A DNA stretch of 64,000 nucleotides from Brevibacterium paucivorans. Its GTDB lineage: Bacteria; Actinomycetota; Actinomycetes; Actinomycetales; Brevibacteriaceae. Shown here piece after piece: positions 25,370-33,094 of the stretch. The position numbers and the translations under genes were made by a program. The stretch is from assembly GCF_016907735.1 (NCBI RefSeq), contig NZ_JAFBCP010000001.1:930001-994000 (forward strand), given 5' to 3'. Below the pieces are notes generated by a model. The model saw only the letters and a program-made list of their open reading frames with translations. It was not told where the DNA came from and made no database searches. The number at the start of each line of letters is the position of its first letter. Position 1 is the first letter of the stretch.

Positions 25370-26077
25370 ATGCAGACTGTCACAACAGCATACAAGCGTC
25401 CAAACTCAGGTGAAGACGGCATTGGCACAATTGAGTACATCGGTGTCGCTGTCATTATTGCTGTCATTATCGCCGGCATTATGGCGTTTCCGTACGCCAA
25501 GCATCTTGTGCCTGGAACCCAAGCCTCTGTTTGCACCGTGACAACTGGAAACTCAGGTCACAGTTCAGACGGAACGTGCGACGATGACAACCGCACATTC
25601 GTCAACGCAAGTGACGCTCAGCCGATCCCAGAAGACACCTCCGGACCGGATGAAGCGGAATCCCCTGACCGCCAAGAGATCATTCGCCGAGCAAAATCCT
25701 GGGTAGAACGAGGCGTTCCATACTCGATGGAGGCCTACACAAATGACCCAAACGGAAAGCAGTACCGCACAGACTGCTCAGGTTTCGTCTCAATGGCATG
25801 GGGGCTGGATAACAGCTACAGCACGGTGACACTCCCGCAGGTAGCACACCCGATTCCTAAAGATGAGCTTCAGCCAGGAGATATTCTGCTCAAGGGTGGC
25901 CCAGGCTCTGAGGGCGCCAACGGACACGTCGTCATTTTCAACGGGTGGACTGACGACTCACACACGTCTTATTACGCACTCGAAGAAGCTGGTGGTGTAG
26001 GCGCTACCGCACGTACAATCTCGTACCCCTACGACGGCGACGGATCTTATGTCCCGTTCCGGAAAAACGGACTGTAA
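25370..26077 (+). CDS. Flp-pilin-leader NlpC/P60 peptidoglycan peptidase
   Basis: 235 residues from the ATG with AGGTGA upstream. The leader ends at Gly17, then IGTIEYIGVAVIIAVIIAG with Glu22 at +5: a prepilin-peptidase site as in Flp. After an Asp/Ser-rich spacer with two cysteines, residues 100-235 form an NlpC/P60 domain: catalytic Cys136 in YRTDCSGFVSMAWGL, QPGDILL, and His186 in NGHVVIFNGW. This class usually cuts peptide stems in the cell wall. Unlike the other two cargo proteins it lacks the S/T-P-F pilin end. It may open the wall for pilus passage, or act on a target cell. It is probably cotranscribed with the nuclease gene 70 bases downstream. Confidence 0.88.
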   Translation: MQTVTTAYKRPNSGEDGIGTIEYIGVAVIIAVIIAGIMAFPYAKHLVPGTQASVCTVTTGNSGHSSDGTCDDDNRTFVNASDAQPIPEDTSGPDEAESPDRQEIIRRAKSWVERGVPYSMEAYTNDPNGKQYRTDCSGFVSMAWGLDNSYSTVTLPQVAHPIPKDELQPGDILLKGGPGSEGANGHVVIFNGWTDDSHTSYYALEEAGGVGATARTISYPYDGDGSYVPFRKNGL

Positions 26078-26147
26078 ACTGCCCCATTCCCCCTCTAACT
26101 CTTCAACGCAATAGTTACCCATCCCCGAGTACTCAAGGATCCCCACC

Positions 26148-27134
26148 ATGAGCACGCTACTTTCGCGCACTAAAAAACTGGCCCAAAAGGGTCAAGGAAG
26201 CATCGAATACATTGGCATCGCGGTTATTGCGGCCATTGTCATTGCCGGTATCATCGCAACACCTATCGGCTCAATGATGAGCAACGGACTGGGCCGTATC
26301 ATCTGCCCAATTTTTCATGAAAGCCCATTCAAGGCATCTGCCACAGTAAACTCTGACCCGACACCGGCCCTAGCTGCCACGATTGCTTCCCCTGCACGCG
26401 AGGGAGCCGTTGATCTTCTTGCTAACGACTGTCCACTTTTGCCGGAAAACAGTAAATCCAAAGCAGAAGCCAAGAACGCAAAAGGCAAGAGCTCGGACTC
26501 CAAGAAGTCTGACAAGAGTTCAGGAAAGAAATCCGGCAATAGCTCGGGCAAGAGTAAGGACTCCGGCAAGAAGAGTGGCTCCAAGGGCGATTCGAAGAAG
26601 GACAGCTCCAAGTCAGGCAAGAAGGACGGCCCGGTCAAAGGTGAGGCTGTTGACGTGAGCCCGCAGGGCTTTGACGGTCCTTTTGTCAAAGGCAAGGACG
26701 GCTATGTCTACGACGGTGACGGAAACCGTGTCCCGTACTCGAACAAAAAGAGAAGGCCCAGCTACGCTGACGGCCAGGTCGAAGAAGTCTGGAAGCAGTC
26801 ACGCGACAAGCAACTAGAAGACATCAAGAACGGCGACCTGGAGATGGATGACAACGGTTTCGTCCCTGAGAAGCTTGAAAAAGACGAAATCTATGTCAAA
26901 GACATCGATGACAACTGGCGCTCAGTCAAATGGAAACCTGGGCAAAACCGTGGCGGCAAGTGGGACATGGGCCACAAAACAGGGCACGAGTTCCGCAAGA
27001 CGCACAGCGACTACATGAACGGCAATATCAGTAAAGACGAGTTCCTCAAGGAATACACGGATCCCAATAACTATAAAGTTGAGGACCCCAAACGCAACCA
27101 GTCCCACATTGACGAGGATAAGTCCGACCAATAA
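26148..27134 (+). CDS. Flp-pilin-leader GH-E nuclease toxin
   Basis: 328 residues. The leader ends at Gly15, then QGSIEYIGIAVIAAI with Glu20 at +5. The pilin domain runs to ESPF at 58-61, matching the GNSPF end of Flp, with an extra Cys53. Residues about 95-165 are a Ser/Lys/Gly-rich flexible linker. The C-terminal domain has RRPSYADGQVEEVWKQ, then WDMGHKTGHE (272-281), FLKEYTDPNNY and NQSH, the pattern of the HNH/Endo VII superfamily nucleases with conserved GHE residues known from polymorphic toxins. The expected activity is nucleic acid cleavage in a target cell. The start has AAGGA. A convergent ankyrin gene is the likely immunity gene. Confidence 0.9.
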   Translation: MSTLLSRTKKLAQKGQGSIEYIGIAVIAAIVIAGIIATPIGSMMSNGLGRIICPIFHESPFKASATVNSDPTPALAATIASPAREGAVDLLANDCPLLPENSKSKAEAKNAKGKSSDSKKSDKSSGKKSGNSSGKSKDSGKKSGSKGDSKKDSSKSGKKDGPVKGEAVDVSPQGFDGPFVKGKDGYVYDGDGNRVPYSNKKRRPSYADGQVEEVWKQSRDKQLEDIKNGDLEMDDNGFVPEKLEKDEIYVKDIDDNWRSVKWKPGQNRGGKWDMGHKTGHEFRKTHSDYMNGNISKDEFLKEYTDPNNYKVEDPKRNQSHIDEDKSDQ

Positions 27135-27149
27135 TAACGAGCAGTAAGT

Positions 27150-27190
27150 GTGGGAGGGTGTGCACACGCAGTGCACACCCTCCCACTTTT
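27150..27190. terminator. Bidirectional terminator between toxin and ankyrin genes
   Basis: A perfect 16-bp stem (27150-27165 with 27171-27186), core GGGAGGGTGTGCAC, with loop ACGCA and a following TTTT. It separates the convergent toxin and putative immunity genes. Confidence 0.92.
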
Positions 27191-27215
27191 CTAGATGCGT
27201 AATCGCTTACAACGC

Positions 27216-27743
27216 TCAGTAACCTTTAGTCTTCAGAAATTCGTCAAGAACGTCGAGCTTGCCAGGGCGACCATCGACATTCATCCGTAGCCACTTCCCG
27301 ACGGTATTCACGGGGTTCCGTTCGTTGTTCGGCAGGTCCAAGTCCAAATCCGCTGAGCCGAATAGCGCTTCATATACGGGGCGACGCACTTCATCGTCGT
27401 CAGCACGGATCACGATCGCCAGACGAAGTACCAAAGCGCCTTGTCCGTTGCGGAAGTTGACGTCCGCGCCACCGTCCACCAGGCGCTTAACCAGTTCACA
27501 GTCACCTTCACTCAAGTGGTCATGTCCACCCAATAGCAGTGACAGAGTGTTCTGGCCTTCTTCTACCGCGCACGGGTCAGCACCTTTATCCAGCATGTCA
27601 CTGCTGATTCGAAAACGTGCATCTGCGTCGCGGTTGATCAAACCGCCCAAAAGCATCGTGGTGGCATCGTTGTTTTCAGCGTCAAAGACTTCACAGAACT
27701 CTTCGTATGAACCGTTTCGAGCGACATACAACGGGCTCGCCAT
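27216..27743 (-). CDS. Ankyrin-repeat protein, putative immunity protein
   Basis: 175 residues, soluble and acidic. Ankyrin-like units are seen at about 45-75 (MLDKGADPCAVEEGQNTLSLLL) and 80-115 (LVKRLVDGGADVNFRNGQGAL). Ankyrin proteins are a known type of immunity protein beside polymorphic nuclease toxins. This gene ends 82 bases from the GH-E toxin gene in the opposite direction, and has a strong AAGGAG site, so it can be expressed on its own. The acidic surface fits binding a basic nuclease, but the pairing is inferred from position. It is the last gene before purS. Confidence 0.85.
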   Translation of the reverse strand: MASPLYVARNGSYEEFCEVFDAENNDATTMLLGGLINRDADARFRISSDMLDKGADPCAVEEGQNTLSLLLGGHDHLSEGDCELVKRLVDGGADVNFRNGQGALVLRLAIVIRADDDEVRRPVYEALFGSADLDLDLPNNERNPVNTVGKWLRMNVDGRPGKLDVLDEFLKTKGY

Positions 27744-27887
27744 TGTGACTCCTTAGGGATGTAGGGGGTATGTACTCTTAACTATAGGGGTGCCCGCCCG
27801 CACCACTGCCACCGAGTACCGCCGGTTGATAGACTTCACATGAACTGTGGCGGGTCTTCCGCCTCCCACCTGCATCCAAGGAGCACC

Positions 27888-28145
27888 ATGGGACGTGTAG
27901 TCGTCGAGGTCATGCCAAAGCCGGAAATTCTTGACCCCCAGGGCAAGGCAATTTCGCAGAGCCTGGAACGTTCAGGCGTGAGCGGTTTCGATGTTCGTCA
28001 GGGAAAGCGCTTCGAACTCACCATCGATGAAGAAATCACCCCACAGGTGTTGGAGCAGGTCAAGCAGGTCGCTCAAGACCTCCTTTCCAACCCAGTCATC
28101 GAAGACGTTGTAGGCGTTCACGAAGTCACCGGTGATGCCCAGTGA
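27888..28145 (+). CDS. purS: Phosphoribosylformylglycinamidine synthase subunit PurS
   Basis: 85 residues from the ATG preceded by AAGGAG. It matches Pur[29 protein letters not shown], and [12 protein letters not shown]. PurS joins PurQ and PurL in the three-part FGAM synthase. It overlaps the purQ start by four bases (GTGA). The longer opening at 27840 lies in non-conserved sequence. PurL is encoded 6 kb further on, separated by other genes. Confidence 0.95.
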   Translation: MGRVVVEVMPKPEILDPQGKAISQSLERSGVSGFDVRQGKRFELTIDEEITPQVLEQVKQVAQDLLSNPVIEDVVGVHEVTGDAQ

Positions 28146-28900
28146 CCACCGATCAGCTCATTGGCGCGCCGGTCTCAACGACCTCGGCACCTGAAGCCCA
28201 GGGCCTTCGCGTGGGTGTGGTGACGTTCCCAGGGTCCCTTGACGACCGTGACGCCGCCCGCGCTACCGCGCTTTCCGGCCCCGAGGTCGTCCCACTCTGG
28301 CACGCCGACACCTCCTTGGCAACGGTCGACGCGGTAGTCCTACCAGGCGGGTTTTCCTATGGCGACTATCTGCGTTGCGGGGCAATCGCTGCACGTTCGC
28401 CCATCATGGAAGCGATCGTCGACGCGGCTAAAGGCGGCCTGCCAGTTCTGGGTATTTGCAACGGTTTCCAGATCTTGTGCGAATCGGGTCTACTTCCCGG
28501 CGCGCTGGTGCGTAACGACCACCAGCAGTTCATTTGCCGCGACCAGAAACTGCGGGTAGAAAACGCGAACACCGCGTGGACTACATCCTATGAACAGGGC
28601 CAGATCATCACGGTCCCACTCAAGAACGGCGAAGGAAGCTACCAGGCCGACCAGCGTACGCTTGACGAACTTGAAGCTGAAGGTCGGGTTGTGTTCCGCT
28701 ACGAGGGCTACAACCCCAACGGTTCCCAGCGCGACATCGCGGGTATCACGAACGCTGAAGGTAATGTCGTTGGCCTCATGCCGCACCCCGAACACGCTGT
28801 CGAAGCTGGGTTCGGTTCGGCCGTTGGAAGCGACATGGGCGCAGGTGTTGACGGGCAGGGGTTCTTCACCTCGGTCATCGCGCACTTGACGAAGTCGTAA
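28142..28900 (+). CDS. purQ: Phosphoribosylformylglycinamidine synthase subunit PurQ (glutaminase)
   Basis: 252 residues with a GTG start that overlaps the purS stop. Residues 1-22 are a short extension compared with typical PurQ, then [19 protein letters not shown]. The class I glutamine amidotransferase triad is visible: Cys in [11 protein letters not shown], and His and Glu in [10 protein letters not shown]. It supplies ammonia from glutamine to PurL. The extension may mean the true start is a codon further in, but the overlap favours this GTG. Confidence 0.95.
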   Translation: MTTDQLIGAPVSTTSAPEAQGLRVGVVTFPGSLDDRDAARATALSGPEVVPLWHADTSLATVDAVVLPGGFSYGDYLRCGAIAARSPIMEAIVDAAKGGLPVLGICNGFQILCESGLLPGALVRNDHQQFICRDQKLRVENANTAWTTSYEQGQIITVPLKNGEGSYQADQRTLDELEAEGRVVFRYEGYNPNGSQRDIAGITNAEGNVVGLMPHPEHAVEAGFGSAVGSDMGAGVDGQGFFTSVIAHLTKS

Positions 28901-28964
28901 ACCGGCGCACCCCGCCCAGGCGTAAACCGGCGCGCTCACCCGGGCGTCAACCAGGAAGGACACC

Positions 28965-30065
28965 ATGAAAGAAAGTCCCGCACTCACCGACCTTGTTGTC
29001 TCAGGCGTGTTCATCTCAACGGAAGCTCAATGGGTTTTTGAACGCACTACAGCCAATTCCGAATACGACTGGAACGTGGACTTTTCAGACTCTCCACTCA
29101 TCGAGCTGTCTGGCGAAAACGGGTTTACCGGCCGTCCCCACATGATCGGGTCGACGGATTCCAACTACGGTACCTTCCGCTGGGGCTGGTCACCGGACAA
29201 CGACTGGAAAGAACCCGCGGTTGCGCTTTCTCGCACGGTGCGCGAGTACGGTGCTGAACACCAGATTCCAGAACTCACCGACCCCGAGTTCGACACTGAC
29301 GACGACCAAGCCCTACGCATGGTCATCGCATCGAAAGTCATCACCGGCCACCTGTTCCACGTCCCGCTGACCGTGGGACCGGCGACCGCGTGGCTCATTG
29401 TGGATGCCCCGCAGCTTCAGCTGGGTGAACCTGAAATCCGCCCAGTGGTGAAGGCTTTGGCAGCCGGCTTGTCTGTCACCGACATTCCCAACCACCGTAC
29501 GGCCATCCAAGAGTACGGACGCCTGCGTGGCTTCCACGTCGTTGAGCACGGCGACGGTTTGCGCATGCTGTTGAAAGACGGTTCGGCAGACCTCACCTTC
29601 GACTCTCTCAACCGTCTTACGAACTGCCAAGTGGCCCAGCCACTCAGCGATGAGGCTGCGGAGCAACTCAGCGCCGCCGGTGTTGCTGAACCTCAGTTGG
29701 TCCGTGTTGAGGTTGAAGACGCACCTCCGGTTGAGCAGTCGCAGGCTCCCACCGCCGAGGTGGCTCCCCAGCCAGAGCCGAGTGTCACCTCGGGCGCGGA
29801 AGACTCCGCAGACCAGGTGCTCCCACAGACGGCTGCCGTGGAAGACGAAACCGTTGGGGACGTCCCCGTACAGGAGCCCGCCGCCGAGGTCGTCGAAGAA
29901 CCGGCTGCGTCCGTGCCAGCAGAGCCCGAACCTGTCACTCAGCGCGAGGCCGAGCCCAAGGAAGAACCTGCGATTAAAGAAGAGCCTGCGCCGGAGCCTG
30001 CACCTGAAGCAGAGAAACCGAAGAAGAAAAAGAAGGGCTTCTTTGGCCGACTGTTTGGTCGCTAA
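28965..30065 (+). CDS. DUF6882-like protein with basic amphipathic tail
   Basis: 366 residues. The first 190 residues resemble the DUF6882 type of actinobacterial proteins (FRWGWSPDNDW, then ALRMVIASKVI); I am only moderately sure of this family. A region of about 90 residues is rich in Pro, Glu, Val and Ala and is probably disordered. The last 17 residues are KKKKKGFFGRLFGR-like, a basic amphipathic end that could touch the membrane. The ATG has AAGGA upstream. It follows purQ by 64 bases and may be on the same transcript, ending at a hairpin terminator. Confidence 0.75.
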   Translation: MKESPALTDLVVSGVFISTEAQWVFERTTANSEYDWNVDFSDSPLIELSGENGFTGRPHMIGSTDSNYGTFRWGWSPDNDWKEPAVALSRTVREYGAEHQIPELTDPEFDTDDDQALRMVIASKVITGHLFHVPLTVGPATAWLIVDAPQLQLGEPEIRPVVKALAAGLSVTDIPNHRTAIQEYGRLRGFHVVEHGDGLRMLLKDGSADLTFDSLNRLTNCQVAQPLSDEAAEQLSAAGVAEPQLVRVEVEDAPPVEQSQAPTAEVAPQPEPSVTSGAEDSADQVLPQTAAVEDETVGDVPVQEPAAEVVEEPAASVPAEPEPVTQREAEPKEEPAIKEEPAPEPAPEAEKPKKKKKGFFGRLFGR

Positions 30066-30078
30066 AGTCGCGTGATGA

Positions 30079-30120
30079 AGGGCCGGGGATGCCACTGTGG
30101 TGGGCATGCCCGGCCCTCTT
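30079..30120 (+). terminator. Terminator after the DUF6882-like gene
   Basis: AGGGCCGGGGATGCC pairs with GGGCATGCCCGGCCCT with one mismatch; CTTAATAG follows. A weak T-run lowers certainty. Confidence 0.7.
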
Positions 30121-30134
30121 AATAGCGTTTGCTT

Positions 30135-30446
30135 TTATTGAGGGTTGTTACCTTGTCCGCCCTTGTTGAAGCTCGGGGGTTGGGTGTTGGTGCCGTTCAC
30201 GTGCGGCTGATTCATCTGTGGCTGTGCGGGGTTTGACGGGTGGGCCTGTGGCTGGTTCGCCTGGTGCTGAGGAGCACTGCCGTGCTGTTGCACCTGCGGT
30301 GGGTGAACGTGCTGTTGTTGTGGAGGGTTAGCATTGCGTTTCTTGTTGGATGTCACAATCACCACAATGGCAACGACGATGATGACTGCTAGCCCAAAAA
30401 CAATCCCGAGTGCCAGGATCAGGAATATAGGGAACGACATACTCAC
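30135..30446 (-). CDS. Single-pass membrane protein with Pro/Gln/His-rich tail
   Basis: 103 residues. The N-terminal helix (about 6-32) is almost wholly aliphatic, followed by NKKR and then a low-complexity tail rich in Pro, Gln, His and Asn, ending NKGGQGNNPQ. The positive charges after the helix suggest the tail is cytoplasmic. GTG is chosen as start because GGAG lies six bases upstream; an ATG two codons later is possible. No family is recognised. It is convergent with the DUF6882-like gene. Confidence 0.65.
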   Translation of the reverse strand: MSMSFPIFLILALGIVFGLAVIIVVAIVVIVTSNKKRNANPPQQQHVHPPQVQQHGSAPQHQANQPQAHPSNPAQPQMNQPHVNGTNTQPPSFNKGGQGNNPQ

Positions 30447-30467
30447 GGTGGACTCCTACATAAATTC

Positions 30468-30605
30468 CTACTGCGTGGTCGAGGTGGCTTGGCCGATCTG
30501 TTCGCATGAGTCACAGAACGGGCTCGTTTCAAGTTTCGTACAATTTTCGCACCGATGGAACTGTTTGCGACAACTTTGATTTGCGCAGTTAAGGAAGATG
30601 GGCTC
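30468..30605 (-). pseudogene. Remnant of a second trhO C-terminal zinc-finger region
   Basis: The minus strand reads EPIFLNCANQSCRKQFHRC, then CTKLETSPFCDSCEQ and a stop. This closely matches the end of the intact trhO protein ([19 protein letters not shown]) that lies 200 bases upstream on the same strand. There is no start codon in this frame; stop codons occur a few codons before the match. A duplication of the trhO tail, or a decayed second gene, would explain it. Confidence 0.75.
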
Positions 30606-30628
30606 GTTCGGCCGTTAGTCCTACAGTC

Positions 30629-30757
30629 CTACCCCAACTTTTCGACGAACCACACTCGGCTCGTGTCGTGTGGCAAATACTTCACCGGGTGGATCTGGCC
30701 TTCTGCGAACTCGTTTTGGTTCCACGTAGTGAAGTTGCGTTCAAGGATTGTGGCCAT
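30629..30757 (-). other. Short open frame between trhO and its remnant
   Basis: A 42-codon frame begins MATILERNFTTWNQNEF and ends VWFVEKLG. The frame is open 50 bases further upstream. The composition looks coding, but the ribosome site is poor and I recognise no family. It could be the middle of the same decayed gene as the 30468-30605 remnant, joined by a frameshift. Confidence 0.35.
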
Positions 30758-30807
30758 GCCTTGAGAGGCAGTCAGGAGTTGTTGGCGTAACTGTGGGTCC
30801 GGTTTGG

Positions 30808-31716
30808 TTACTGGGCGGCTACAGTATCCAATCCCGCTTCTACACAGTCATCGCAGAATCGGTGCTCATTACGTTCCGTGCAGTCTTCGCACCGCAAGAA
30901 CTGCTTGCGGCAGCTTAAGTTTGCGCAGTTCACGAAAATAGGTGTGTGGGTGCCGCAAGCAACGCATGTGCCCAACGACTCAGCTCCGTCACCAAATTCC
31001 ATGTGCATGCGCTTGTCGAACACATACAGCGATCCATCCCACAGGCCGGAGTTGCCGTAGGTCTCGCCGTAGCGCACGATACCGCCATCGAGTTGGTACA
31101 CCTCTTCGAAGCCGCGGTTCTTCATAAGAACGCTGAGTACTTCGCAACGGATTCCGCCGGTGCAGTACGTGACGACTGGTTTCTTTTTCAGGTCGTCGTA
31201 CTTGCCGGATTCGATTTCGGCAATGAAGTCACGCGTGGTTTCAGTGTCGGGCACAATCGCGTTCTTGAACTTTCCGATCTGCGCTTCCATCGCGTTACGC
31301 CCGTCGAAGAACACCACGTCGTCTCCGCGTTCTTCGACAAGTTTGTGGAGCTCGCCAGGCTTGAGATGCACTCCCCCACCTTCAACGCCTTTGTCTGTGA
31401 CCTTGATTTCTTCAGGCCGGGTGAACGTCACCAGTTCTGGGCGCACTTTCACCGACAGACGAGGGAAGTCGTCACCCTGGCCGTTCGACCACTTGATGTC
31501 GGCCTTCTTAAATGGCGCGTAGCTTTTGGTGGTCCGCACGTACCGTTTGACGTCGTCGATGTCTCCGCCCAGAGTCGCGTTGATGCCGTCTGGTGAAATG
31601 ATCACGCGACCTTTGAGGTTGCAGTTTTCAGCCAGGGCAAGTTGCCACAGTTTGACCGCTTCGGGGTCGGCTAGCGGAGTAAAAACATAAAACAGAACAA
31701 TCTTCGTGACGGACAT
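30808..31716 (-). CDS. trhO: tRNA uridine(34) hydroxylase, rhodanese type
   Basis: 302 residues. The N-terminal domain has the YceA/TrhO pattern ([17 protein letters not shown], then [15 protein letters not shown]). A rhodanese domain has Cys185 in [12 protein letters not shown]. The C-terminal tail has a series of cysteines (CVACGTH, CANLSC, CEDC, FCDDC) typical of the longer members. The enzyme makes 5-hydroxyuridine at the wobble position of tRNA with oxygen. The ATG is clear. The terminal 40 residues have a second, partial copy just downstream (30468-30605). Confidence 0.92.
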   Translation of the reverse strand: MSVTKIVLFYVFTPLADPEAVKLWQLALAENCNLKGRVIISPDGINATLGGDIDDVKRYVRTTKSYAPFKKADIKWSNGQGDDFPRLSVKVRPELVTFTRPEEIKVTDKGVEGGGVHLKPGELHKLVEERGDDVVFFDGRNAMEAQIGKFKNAIVPDTETTRDFIAEIESGKYDDLKKKPVVTYCTGGIRCEVLSVLMKNRGFEEVYQLDGGIVRYGETYGNSGLWDGSLYVFDKRMHMEFGDGAESLGTCVACGTHTPIFVNCANLSCRKQFLRCEDCTERNEHRFCDDCVEAGLDTVAAQ

Positions 31717-31851
31717 GCCCCCAATTTTATCGCCTGTGGGTGAAACGATGCGCTCGGCTTAGGCAACCGGGAGACATACCGATCCACGTCCCTAACACGT
31801 AGCATAGAAAAAGATCCCCATACTCCCACAGAACTTAGGAACCAGACCCAC

Positions 31852-32427
31852 ATGAGGACGCACGTATTCAAGCTCATAGCTCTATCCGCTATCGTCGCTC
31901 TACTCAGCTCACTCAGCTCATGCGGAATAGGTAATGCGGGTGAGACAAATGAACCCGACAACTCCAATGAACAGCGGATTTCCGAGGGACGTATTTCAGT
32001 TGTCGTCCCCAAAGAATGGTCCAAAAATCCAGACTTTAAACCGACCTTCACTGGTTTCACAACCTCTTGGGCAAATTCTCACGAAGATCCCACTGACATC
32101 GTCCGGATGAGTTCGGATCAGGGTCAGGGGCCCAATGCAGAGGCCAATATGGGGTACTTTGAAGCGAACGCAATGTTCAAATCTACACACGGACCAGATT
32201 TCAAATTGGGCAATTCAAAAGACCTAGACATCAAGAACGCCACCCAAGCGAAACTCACCACCTGGACAACCATTGACAAGTCTGGTCGCACTGTAAATGG
32301 CGCGTGGGTGTTTGTGTCCGCTGACGATGATCCGGCTGTGGGAGGCGTCGAAATCATGGCACTAACACTGACTAAAGACGAAATTAATAACATGGTTGAT
32401 TCCATCCAGTTCGACCCAACGAAATGA
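31852..32427 (+). CDS. Secreted lipoprotein, tandem copy 1
   Basis: 191 residues. The signal sequence ends in lipobox LSSC at about 21-24. After an Asn/Glu-rich spacer the mature part has ISVVVPKEWSKNPDFKP, SWANSHEDPTDIVRMSSDQG and a C-terminal VEIMALTLTKDEINNMVDSI. It is very similar along its whole length to the next gene (32528-33094), so the pair arose by tandem duplication, and it is related to the lipoprotein at 24062. It may be LpqN/PsbP-like. It stands divergent from trhO. Confidence 0.82.
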   Translation: MRTHVFKLIALSAIVALLSSLSSCGIGNAGETNEPDNSNEQRISEGRISVVVPKEWSKNPDFKPTFTGFTTSWANSHEDPTDIVRMSSDQGQGPNAEANMGYFEANAMFKSTHGPDFKLGNSKDLDIKNATQAKLTTWTTIDKSGRTVNGAWVFVSADDDPAVGGVEIMALTLTKDEINNMVDSIQFDPTK

Positions 32428-32527
32428 CCATGGCGAACTCTATGAGCAGGAACGCCAAATAAGGTCTGAAGAAGCCGAGCAGGAAATGGATTGGCAGACT
32501 CTCACCAGATTTAGGGAAGAAACCAGA

Positions 32528-33094
32528 ATGAAAACTCAAGTGTTCAAGCTTTTAGCTTTATCCACGATCATCGCATTGCTGAGCTCGTGCGGGATTAGTG
32601 GTTCCAGCGACACTGACGAACCCGCGGAATCACATGGGCAGCGTGTGTCTGAGGGACGTATTTCAGTAGTCATCCCTAAACAATGGTCTAAGAATCCCGA
32701 TTTCAAACCCACACTCACTGGCTTCACCAGCTCCTGGGCCAACTCACAAGAAGAACCAACAGACATTGTTCGGATGAGCTCCGATCATGAAAAAGGCCCA
32801 ACAGCTGAAGCAACAATGGGATACTTCGAAACCAATGCGCAGTTCCGGTCGACGTATGGGCGCGAATTCAAACTAGACGAATCCAAAGATCTTGAAATCG
32901 CGAACGCCACTGAAGCGAAGCTCTCCACCTGGACAACTAACGAAAAAACAGGCCGTACTTTGCGTGGTGCTTGGGTGTTCGTTTCGACCGAGGGCGATAG
33001 CGCGGTGGCTGGCGTCGAAATTATGGCGCTGGAGCTATCGGATGAGGATATGAACGCTATTATTGACTCGATTCAGTTTGACCCAACGAAATGA
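32528..33094 (+). CDS. Secreted lipoprotein, tandem copy 2
   Basis: 188 residues from the ATG before KTQVFKLLALSTII; the frame is open upstream but that part overlaps the previous gene. The lipobox is ALLSSC. The core ISVVIPKQWSKNPDFKPTLTGF and the end AGVEIMALELSDEDMNAIIDSIQ match copy 1. About 100 bases separate the copies, and the stop codon overlaps the start of the thioesterase gene (ATGA), so they are translated together. Function is unknown. Confidence 0.82.
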   Translation: MKTQVFKLLALSTIIALLSSCGISGSSDTDEPAESHGQRVSEGRISVVIPKQWSKNPDFKPTLTGFTSSWANSQEEPTDIVRMSSDHEKGPTAEATMGYFETNAQFRSTYGREFKLDESKDLEIANATEAKLSTWTTNEKTGRTLRGAWVFVSTEGDSAVAGVEIMALELSDEDMNAIIDSIQFDPTK

